64,000 nt of DNA from Cycas panzhihuaensis (lineage: Eukaryota > Cycadophyta). Below are positions 55,201-64,000 of this stretch, one piece after another; within the stretch, counting starts at the first letter, position 1, and the number at the start of each line of letters is the position of its first letter. A model generated the notes under the pieces. The model ran no database searches. It saw only the letters and a list, made by a program, of their open reading frames with translations, and was not told the DNA's origin. The position numbers and the translations under genes were made by a program. The stretch spans positions 163,563,741 to 163,627,740 of the forward strand of contig CM041465.1 in the NCBI GenBank assembly GCA_023213395.1, given 5' to 3'.

Positions 55201-56190
55201 TAGACATTTTAGGCCTTGACTTGTACTTGTGCTATGATCTTCACTTGAGCTAAGTATATTATGGCTTCTTCTCAACACTTCTAAATATTGTCCTTTATTG
55301 GTTCTTGGAGTTGAGCTAGAACTTTTACCTAAATCTCCCCATATATACTAAATAAGCTTAATCATAACTTGTTTTCCTTTATCCATATTAATTTGGTATT
55401 TAGCACGTTCATAAAATTTGACATATGTACTCCCAAAGAAATTTCTTATAAGAGGATCAAATAAATGATAAACTTTTTGTTCCTTATAATAGCCTATGAA
55501 GATGGATTTCACATTCTTTCTCTATAGTTTCATTCTTCTCTCAATAGGAATATGAGCATATTTTACATAACTAAAGACTTTAAAATTACTTACTCTTGGC
55601 TTGTATCCAATCCAAGCCTCTAAATGAGTTGAGTTTACTGGGGGATTTGTGGGACTTCTATTCAATAAAATCATAGTAATACTTACTACTTCAACCCAAA
55701 ATCTATCATGCAATTCTTTAGCCTTAAGCATGCATCTACCCATTTCTACAATAGTCCTTATCTTTATCTCAATGATACCATCTTGTTTAGGAGTAATAGG
55801 TGTTAAGAATTACCTTATAATTCCTAATTTATTTCAAAACTTTCTAAGCTCATTAGAAATAAACTCTCCCCTATTATCCAAATGAAGGATTTTCAACTTA
55901 CAACAACTTTATCTCTTAGCGATAGTTCCAAATTTAATAATCTTAATAATTTCTCTAATTTTTTCTTAAGAAAGAATACCTAGGTTCTTCTTGAATAATC
56001 ATCTACTCAAATCATAAAATTCACATCATTGATAATGGACGGCATCTTCATTCATCCACACAAGTCGATATGTATCAACTCCTAAGGATACTTAGATCGA
56101 TGCTTATAATATAGAAATGAATATTTATGTTGCATCCCACAAACATAACCTTCATACAAATCTTTGTTTCCTTTAATGAATGTGACAAGA
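55201..56190 (-). pseudogene. pol: Copia-D integrase
   Basis: Minus strand: a zinc-site remnant YEGYVCGMQHKYSF near 56150, ELIHIDLCG-like words across stops, LHLDNRGEFISNEL (about 55880), GIIEIKIRTIVEMGRCMLKA, then the open 73-codon stretch RFWVEVVSITMILLNRSPTN, FKVFSYVKYAHIP and KSIFIGYYKEQK. The order is Copia integrase followed by reverse transcriptase. Upstream of 56190 the element is lost, and the next Copia begins at about 56360. Confidence 0.78.
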
Positions 56191-56359
56191 TTAAAAAATA
56201 ATAATAAATGAATTCTTTCTATATTTATTGATCAATTATTTATCTATATATATAATTATGAAGAAGGTGCAAATGAAAACCACTCAACAAGATTGTGTTA
56301 CTTATCACATTGAGAGTGAAAGGGGGAAGGATGTGAGACCCTAAAAAAAATACTATAGG
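56191..56359. other. Junction between Copia-D and Copia-F
   Basis: AT-rich. No motif beyond a possible GGGGGAAGG purine run at 56321-56329 on the plus strand. LTR ends could not be placed. Confidence 0.35.
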
Positions 56360-56389
56360 CATATACCATAGCCCTAGATAAAACATTAC

Positions 56390-57240
56390 TTTCTACACTC
56401 TCTCTTAATGTTTTATCTATCTTAATCCTAACTAATTTCTAAAGAAAATGATTTTTTTGCTACCAAGAGATTTGGTAAGAATATTAGCAGTTTATTCTCC
56501 TGAAGTATAATGTTAAAGTTTGATTTCTCTGTCATGTAGTTTTTCTTTGATGAAGTGATGGTACACCTCTATGTGCTTTGTTCTTACATGTAGCATTGGG
56601 TTTTTTATCATTTTGATTATACTTTGATTATCACAGAATATCTGAGTAGGCATCACTTGTTTCTATCTAAGATCATTCAGAAGTTGTTTGATCTATACTC
56701 CTTTGCATGTTGCATTGATTGTTGACTCGTACTCATCTTCTGTTGAAGACAATACAATCGTGTATTTCTTTTTACTGCTCCAATAATTCAATGATTTCCT
56801 TATAAAGAAATATTACCCTGACGTTGACTTCCTATCTGTTCTATCTCTAGTCTAGTCAAAGTAGCAAAAACTAATCGACTGCATATTGTTCTCCCTTTTA
56901 TATTCCAACCCAAGGCTCATGGTTCCTTTTAGGTATTGTAGAATTCTTTTTGTAGCATTCTAATGAGGGACTTTGGGATTTTCTATAAATCTGGAGACTG
57001 CACCAACTACATATGAGATGTTAGGTCACATGACTTTGAGATAAATTAGGCTTCCAATCAATTGTTTATATAAGGTTGCATCAATAGGCTGTGCTCCTTA
57101 TTTTGTGCTTAGTATAAATCTAGTTTCCATTGGTGTGATAGAATTATTACAACTATCCATTTTGAACTTGCTTAGTAAATTTTTGACATATCTTGATTGT
57201 GAAAGAACAATAGAGTAATTATTTTGTTTTATTTCTATTC
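56390..57240 (-). pseudogene. Copia-F RNase H
   Basis: Minus strand: LYKQLIGSLIYLKVM, NISYVVGAVSRFIENPKVPH, RILQYLKGTMSLGLEYKREN, DRTDRKSTSG, LSSTEDEYESTINATCKGV, FCDNQSIIKMIKNPMLHVRT and KHIEVYHHFIKEKL. This is the complete Copia RNase H order, broken by a few TAG/TAA stops, some in place of the usual Trp and Gln. Confidence 0.82.
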
Positions 57241-57249
57241 CAAGGTAGT

Positions 57250-57890
57250 AATGCAACATTCCTAGATCCATCATTTCAAAAACCTTCTCAAATCACCTTT
57301 TGATGAATGTTATTGAGTCTTCGTCATCTCTAGTAATCAATATGTCATCTGCATACACCACTATGATAGATGTCAAGTCTTAATTAGATTTTATGTATAG
57401 ACTATAATTTGATTCACATTGGTATAAGGTATTTTGAGTGAGATATGAATCTAACTTAGCATACCAAGCTCTTGGTGCTTGTTTGAGTCCATACAATGTC
57501 TTTCTTAATTTATAGACCATATTTTCTTGTCCTGATTTTATGTATCCTTCAAGTTGATACATATATACTTCTTTTTGTAGATCTCCATTTAGGAATGCAT
57601 TTTAAATATCCATTTGATAGATCTTCCATCCTTTTTGAGCAGCAATTGTAATCACCATTCTTACTATATTTAATTTTTCTACTAAAGAAAATATTTCTTC
57701 ATAATCAATTCTAGTTGTCTGTGTGTAGCACTTTGCTATTAGTCTGACCTTGTATTTCTTAACTTCCTCATTTTGCTTTTCTTTTATTTTGTATACCCAT
57801 TTACAATTTACAGTAGGTTTGTCTTCAAGAGTTGATACCAAATCCCATGTTTTGTTTCTATGTATGGCTTCAATCTCTATATCCATTACT
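57250..57890 (-). pseudogene. Copia-F reverse transcriptase
   Basis: Minus strand: an open 94-codon stretch with RNKTWDLVSTLEDKPTVNCK and KVRLIAKCYTQTTRIDYEEI, then QKGWKIYQMDI, FLNGDLQKEVYM, YGLKQAPRAWYAKLDSYL and the active site IIVVYADDILIT at about 57366-57330. YYLGIEIKQ follows. The YADD site is intact; stops occur at 57602 and 57380. Confidence 0.83.
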
Positions 57891-58700
57891 GCTTTCTAGT
57901 CTTGAGAGCTACTTGCTTCTTTATAAGAGCTTGGTTCGATGGACTAAACCAAGGCATGCAATTTTTGAGATCTAGTTTAATGTTCAAATATTTCTCCTTT
58001 TGTTTCCTCAAGAGTCTTGAGATACCACTTTGGCACTCTTTTTGAGGAATGTTCTTATGGTGACTTAGTTTCTTCATCTTCTAAATGATTATTTAAACCA
58101 CTACCTTGTTGCGTATCAGGTTTATGAGTGCTAGGATCACTTGCTTGTTGGTTGTCTAAAGACATTTCCCCTCAAGTGTTATTTTCTATCTCAAAGCTCT
58201 CAGAAGTAATATCAGATTTATCTTCTAATTGAATTGTTTATGAGTTTTGATCATCTATATTTATTTTTTAAGGCACTATTTTAATAAGTTCTCTCTCCTC
58301 ATCAAAGATCACATCCCTACTTACATAAAGTTTATCTATCTTTGGGTTGAGACATTTGTATACTTTTGAATGGCCACTATACCTAACCATTATGCATTCT
58401 ATGCTTTTATTATCCAACTTAGCTCTTTTCTTATTAGGGATGTGAACATATACCTTGCAATAAAAAATCTTCAGATGACTCACATTAAGCTCATGTCATG
58501 TCCATGCCTCTTTAGGTGTTACATTATCCAATGATTGAATTAGACTTCTATTCATTAAATATACAGCAATATGTACAACTTCTGCCTAGTATTTCTTAGC
58601 TATCTCACTATTGTTTAGTATGTATTGAGCCGTTTCTATAATAGTTCTATTCATTCTTTTTGTAACCCCATTTCATTCTATATATGACTATGGTCGACTT
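57891..58700 (-). pseudogene. Copia-F integrase C-terminal half and linker
   Basis: Minus strand: IIETAQYILNNSEIAKKYWA-like words across frameshifts (58650-58560), then the open stretch LKIFYCKVYVHIPNKKRAKL and CIMVRYSGHSKVYKCLNPKI, with LYVSRDVIFDEE at the end. This matches the integrase C-terminal GYR.. and SRDV.F.E motifs of Copia. A variable linker rich in Ser and Gln follows, to 57890. Confidence 0.78.
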
Positions 58701-58760
58701 ACACGTGAGGTAGGCCATACTATGGTCTTCCCTATTAAAAAACTTTGTGTTTCAAACCCT

Positions 58761-60435
58761 ATTATTATAAGGCCATATATACCCTCTCTTCTTGAGAATG
58801 TTATTCTTAAACCTTTGTTACTTTGAGGATGCATCTGGCCTCCCTCATTTAGGAGTACCCTTGCATGAACAAAAGATACATTATATATATATATATATAG
58901 ATATAGATATGCTCTTTCTAATTTTGGAATTAAAATGTCATCTCAATTATGCCATTTGTGTAAGTTAAGCATTTCTCATATGCATTCTTGTTAGTATTAG
59001 GTATACAAAATGAAGATGCGGGGAATTTATTTTAGGCTTATCCTTTTACTTCTACTAAATAAAACATTCTTTAGATTAAGATAACAGTTGGCCATTTTAA
59101 TTCTTTTGATTTTAATGCTATATTTTTTGGAAATATTTTTGCTTTCAACAAGTCTTTTGTACTAGCTTAGAATGTGCTAAGAGTTGAAGTCTTTTGACAC
59201 TTATAAAAGAATTATAATTGTATCTAATATGATTCTAGAGATCCTCTTTTAATGTTATGTTTTATATTTAAGTTAATGCCCTCTCTTATGATACAAATGA
59301 AAGTAATACTAAAATCAAATGCTTAACAAGTGGATATGCTTAGGTAAATCTTTAACAATGTTTCCTTATTTGTAGATATTGATGAGTTCATTTTAATTCC
59401 TCCATTAGTAACACCACCTCCTCAATGGTGTGGTCACAAATTCCCACTAGTAGATTGAGCCATTCTAATATATTACTATGAACCATCATCTTATTACCTT
59501 TATGCTACTCTATACCTTTAGGTTTACTAGCATTAATTACCATCCCATAAGGATTTTCCAAGAACTTAAACTCCTTCCTCTCATATAGTTTCCATCCCTA
59601 TAGAATGTCATACTATTGCTATAGTTTCTGGGAATGCCAAAGATGTGCTTTATCTTTGAATAATTAGAGAAGAATTAGAGGAGAAATAGCCTAGTTTAAG
59701 TTCCTATTGACCTACAATGAATGCACATCTTGGTTAATATATGATATGGAATCTTGTTTTATATAAGTTGTTAATGGAATATAGGTATTTTATATATGTG
59801 TAGTTCAATGGCAGTAGGTTTCAGGATGATGTATTCATTGATGTAGGCTTGTAAGTAATATTTTTAATGGCCTAAATTTTATTTGTACCCATTATGAGGA
59901 ACTTCCACTTTAATATGTAATACTTTATTTATCTTATTAATATAATATATTATATTTTATTTTAGAAGAAAAGAAAATTGAAAAAGAACTACTTAGTAAT
60001 AAAAAGTATGATGGTAGTTGATAGTTTGGTGTTGGTAGCAATAGTAGTGAGTGTAAAATTATGGGCAATAATAATGGTAAGCATCATGGGATGGTGGTAT
60101 TCAAAGGCATACACTTCATCCCTTCATAAGAGTTAAAGGAATTATCATATGCCATTAATAAAGGTGTATTATTTAGGAAGGAAAATAGTTATGGATAATA
60201 GGAAAAGGTACTAAGTTATAAGCTTCAGTAGTAGTAAGACATATATGCTTATTATAAGTAGTTATTTTAATTATACCATTAAAGGGTTGAATGAGGGTAA
60301 TGGAGGTGATTAGAGTGTTATCAAAACTAACAAGGCTAATGGGAGGTAAAATATTATTAAGATGGAATTAAATATAATAAAAAGTCAAAGATGTGACTAC
60401 GAACATAGAATCCATCAAATTGTGGCTAAGAGGGA
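58761..60435. other. Decayed DNA, no gene recognised
   Basis: No reliable motif. A short alternating TA tract is at about 58882-58902. Minus-strand words near 59400-59560 are weakly Gag-like but not enough to call. Confidence 0.45.
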
Positions 60436-60913
60436 TGTATAATTAAAGGGATCCTTCATCACTCGAGTGCCAATGTTGACTATTTTCCCTTCAAAGGTGA
60501 TAGGTAATAGGGAAAGAATAGTAGTAGCCATGTGATGGAATCTCGCAAAAAGAAATTCAAATAAATGAATGAACACAATAGGTTTGAATAAACTACAATC
60601 ATATAAGGAAATTCATAAAAGATTGTGCACCTGATTAATAAGGTAGAAATATCTTTAGGGTAGAAAAACCACCTTAAAAAGGCATAATATGTTTCCATCA
60701 AATTGCATTTCGTACAATATTCTATCCATCCTTCCACGTAAGGAGAAGATATTATATTTATCCATCATGTAGATAATAATCTTTTAATGGATTTTATAAT
60801 TAGTTGAATGTCAACTTACTTTGTTTATTAATTGACTTTATAAAGATGTCATTCATACATAATATTTAAGTATAACATAAGAATATTCTATGATTCTATT
60901 ATATAATCTAATA
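60436..60913 (-). repeat. LTR of Copia-H1 (478 bp)
   Basis: Same length as 62863-63340 and alignable throughout with moderate divergence. It begins TATTAGATTATATAATA on the minus strand. Confidence 0.75.
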
Positions 60914-61660
60914 CCCCCTCTTAATATTGACTTAGAGAATGTATCAATTTGAATAAGACTTCATCACATAGATCTCTCTTTAATGGGGACTTCTTTAACT
61001 TTGAGTGTGTGTGTCATAATTTTACATACCTAGCTTCTATAACAGACTTGGCTAATATATCTATAATCTATAAATTTATAAAAAACTATAATAATTTAAT
61101 AATACCATTATTAACTAAATTATAAATAAAGTGTCGTTGAAGTCTAATGTACTTAGTCCTAGAATGAGAAATAAGATTATAAGTAATAGATATATTATTT
61201 TGATTATTAACATTAATTTGAATAGAAAATTTTACAGAAAATTGAAATTCATTTATTAAAGATTTAATCTATAAAGCTTCCTTACTAACTTTAGCCAAGG
61301 CATAATATTTGACCTCAATTGTAGAAAGAGTAAAATGCTACATTTTTTCACTCATCTAGGTAATTGAAGTATACCTAACAAAGAAAACATAACCAATAGT
61401 TGATTTTCTCATATCAATATCTCTAATCTAATTATAATTTCTAAAATTAACTGAAGATTAATGTTAGTATGATTATAATTAAGGCCATACTAAATGGTAC
61501 CTTATAAGTATCCTAAAATTCTTTTATATATCTTCCAATAGGAATCATACAATTTTTCCATGAATCTAGTGCATAAAGCATTCAAATAAGATATATTACG
61601 ATGTGTATATATTAAATAGGTTAAACTTCTAATGAACTATTGATATAGAGTTAGATTAAC
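60436..61660 (-). mobile_element. Copia-H1, 3' end: RNase H, polypurine tract and LTR
   Basis: Minus strand from 61660: FIRSLTYLIYTHRNISYLNA, RFMEKLYDSYWKIYKRILGY, LSTIEVKYYALAKVSKEAL, LISHSRTKYIRLQRHFIYNL. This is Copia RNase H with stops. A purine run AAGAGGGGG (60922-60914) precedes the LTR (60913-60436, 478 bp), which ends TTATACA. The same arrangement recurs at 62863-64000. The 5' parts are missing. Confidence 0.75.
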
Positions 61661-61672
61661 GAAAGGAGATTT

Positions 61673-61889
61673 TGTTATGATGCTAATCAATCTAATTATT
61701 AGCTAAAAGCATATTCAAATGGATAATCCATTTGTTAAATGATATTATATCACTCATGTAAATATGTGACTATTATATCATTCATTTTATAATCCATTAT
61801 TTAGTATTTGACCCTTTAGTGTATTTACTAGTGCTTAGGCATTTGTCCCTTATTTATACTCCCATCATCAAATTATAAACATAGGTTCA
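61673..61889 (+). repeat. Small plus-strand LTR (about 217 bp) followed by a primer site
   Basis: TGTTATGATGCTAATC to ATAGGTTCA. A TATA-like CTTATTTATACTCCC lies near 61850. It is followed by TGGTATTAGAGT at 61897. No partner LTR was found. Confidence 0.5.
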
Positions 61890-61896
61890 TAATAAG

Positions 61897-61908
61897 TGGT
61901 ATTAGAGT
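61897..61908 (+). other. Primer-binding site, Met type
   Basis: TGGTATTAGAGT differs from TGGTATCAGAGC by two transitions. Confidence 0.6.
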
Positions 61909-62862
61909 AAGCATTCTGCCTTTTGGAAAGATAATACTAAAAAAAGAATAGAAATAAGAAAATAAATCTCCAACCATAAGCTACTCATATTCATATTACA
62001 CTCACCATCTACTCATGCCCTTTCCACATTTCCTCAGTATCCATATAATCTCTTGTTATGCATCGAATTTTGATTATCTTGTTATCTATTAGTAAGATTT
62101 CTACTAAATCATCACTAATATATTTATAATATTAGAAGGGATGAATTGCATGAATGGTAAAATCATGATAGATGCAAATAGTATATATATTTATGGCTGA
62201 GACGTTAAATGAAAGTTAAAATATTAACATCAGTATTATACTATACCTAGGATTTGCATATTGAGATATTTATACAAATTTAGATTTAATGTTCTGTACC
62301 TCTATTTTGCAAGTCTTATGTAAATGATATAATATGTTTCGGTTCAATCTTTAGTAAAGTGATTTGGCATCATAATCACAATTTAATAGTCGATGTGGTA
62401 TCTAGGTACCTATGACATTGCCATATTCCTGGTGCTATTTGTATTTTCCATAACATTTCAAAGGTGTCTCAATAGTACAAATAATATCTTTATATATCTA
62501 ATACTATTAAAGCATGAGAAGCCAGACCTACATGTGTGTCCAAGAGAAAACTAGTGGATAATGCGATGTATATCTATTATCTTAGTGGCAAGAAATTGTC
62601 TATATCATATTAGAAGCAACAAAGGAAAGCATATCTATCTATATTGAAGCAGAATTAATAATTATGAAGAGATCATTGATAAATCATGATGTCATATGCT
62701 TTATATAAGTGTAGGACCATCTAAATCATCAAGTCATGAGTATATTTACTTACATTATCCCGCTTAGGGCATTCGTGATGAAATTGGGTCAACATAACAT
62801 AAATATTTTAAGTATATATGATATAGGAACATGAATCTATTTGATTCTTTATCTAAAAGGGA
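61909..62862. other. Leader-like or intergenic DNA, no gene
   Basis: No frame or motif is supported. It probably starts as the leader of the element primed at 61897. Confidence 0.4.
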
Positions 62863-64000
62863 TGTATAATTAATGGGATCCTTGATCACTTTAATGCCAA
62901 TGTTGACTATTGTCCCTTCAAAGGTGATAGGTAAGAGGGATAAACTAGTAATAATTATATGATGGAATCTTACAAAAGGAAATTCCCTTAAATGAATCAA
63001 CAAAAGAGATTTAAATCATCAATAATCATGCAAGGAAATTCATATAAGATTATGCACTAGATTAGCAAGGTAGAAATCCCTTTAGCATAGAAAATCCACC
63101 TTAAAAAATTATAATATATTTATATCAAAGTGCATTGCATGTAATATTCTATCCATCCTTTCATGCAAGGACATGATACTATATTTAGTCATTATGTGGA
63201 TTGTGATCTTTTAATAGATTTTATAATTAGTTAGATGTTAACTTAGTTTATTTAATAATTGACTTTATAAAGATATCATTCATATGTAATATTTAATTAT
63301 AACATAAGAATATTCTAAGATAATATTATACAATCTAATATCCCGCTTCAATATTGGATTAGAGAATGTATAAATTTAAAGAAGACTTCATCATAAAGAT
63401 TCCTCTTTAATGGAGACTTCTTTAACTTTGAGCAGGTGTGACAATCTTATATATTTAACTTCTATAGTAGACTTGGTTAATATATTTATAATATATAAAT
63501 CTCTAGTCAAACACAAAAATTAAGAAGTGCCATCATTAAATGAATTAGAAATAAAGTGTTGATTAAGCTCAACGTACTTAGTGTTGGAATGAGAAACAAG
63601 ATTAAAAGTTATACATATGGTACTTTGATTATCAATATTAATTTTAATAGAAAATTTTAGAGACAAACCAATTTCATTTATTAAAGATTTAATCTATAAA
63701 GATTCCTTACTAACTTTGATGGAGGCATGATATTTGGCCTCAATTGTAGAAATAACAAAAGGCTATACTTTTTCACTCATCTAGGTAATTGAAGAAGGTC
63801 CAATAAAGAAAACATAATTGATAGTTGATTTTCTCTCATTAATATCTATAGGCCAACACAAATTTATGAAATTGACTGACTAAAGATTAACATTAGTGTG
63901 ATTATAGTTAAGACCATACTAAATGGTACCTTGTAGGTAACGTAAAATTCTTTTATTTTCCTTCTAATATGAATCATATGGGTTTTTCATGAATCTAGAG
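62863..64000 (-). mobile_element. Copia-H2, second copy of the same Copia 3' end, cut by the window edge
   Basis: Direct repeat of 60436-61600: LTR 63340-62863 (478 bp), a purine run TGAAGCGGGA (63350-63341), then RNase H remnants to the window end. Both copies carry an RNase H on the inner side of the LTR, so they are two separate 3' ends and not the two LTRs of one element. Confidence 0.75.

Larger units (their letters stand above)
56360..58760 (-). mobile_element. Copia-F, partial Ty1/copia element on the minus strand
   Basis: Integrase C-terminal half, reverse transcriptase and RNase H follow each other from 58700 down to about 56390. LTRs, gag and protease were not found. The orientation is the same as Copia-D, but motifs differ in detail (YADD against YIDD), so it is a different family and not a duplicate. 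Confidence 0.78.

Overview
The window is gene-poor, repeat-dense plant nuclear DNA. The evidence for a plant is the CCCTAAA-type telomere-like tract (13946-14051), primer-binding sites matching plant initiator Met-tRNA, plant lineages of LTR retrotransposons (a Tat-type Ty3/gypsy element, two chromodomain Ty3/gypsy elements, several Ty1/copia elements), and fragments resembling a plant LRR receptor kinase and a plant-type SWAP splicing protein. I see no intact host gene, no rRNA or tRNA gene and no CRISPR. The strong AT bias and the transition-type decay of old copies suggest a large, heavily methylated genome. I cannot name the species.

Layout. 1-5280: decayed DNA with one Gag-like remnant. 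5281-7540: a broken Copia copy (Copia-1). 7541-12500: a Copia tail, an LTR with a primer-binding site, a long leader, an antisense SWAP/DRY_EERY exon fragment, and a 1.4 kb (TA)n/(TACA)n microsatellite. 12540-14051: a leader-like repeat (copy A) and telomere-like repeats. 14052-23066: Copia-2, complete but decayed, with a 4.1 kb leader holding an antisense LRR-kinase-like fragment and copy B of the leader repeat. 23240-25340: a Gypsy remnant. 25800-56190: a four-element nest. The minus-strand Copia-D is split by chromovirus Gypsy-B (26737-54490), which is itself split by the Tat-type Gypsy-C (28493-43713) and by chromovirus Gypsy-E (45918-52313). Target-site duplications are exact for C (CCATC) and E (ACATT) and near-exact for B. 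56360-58760: another minus-strand Copia. 60436-64000: two minus-strand Copia 3' ends with 478-bp LTRs and a small plus-strand LTR.

The most interesting object is Gypsy-C, the youngest and most GC-rich insertion. Besides one long gag-pro-pol frame it has two extra genes between integrase and the 3' LTR. One is an antisense gene with a phase-consistent 110-bp GT-AG intron, whose product resembles the plant mobile domain. The other is a sense, uninterrupted cellular/archaeal-type RNase H (aRNH) placed downstream of integrase; in the Ogre/Retand elements I know, the extra RNase H lies before integrase. A second theme is that two neighbouring Copia leaders both carry host-gene exon fragments in antisense, between similar proximal and distal leader sequences.

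Decay is informative. All ten internal stops of the Gypsy-C gag-pro frame are one C-to-T step from CAA, CAG or CGA, and older elements also show G-to-A changes at Trp, Cys and Asp codons. This fits deamination of methylated cytosine on both strands.
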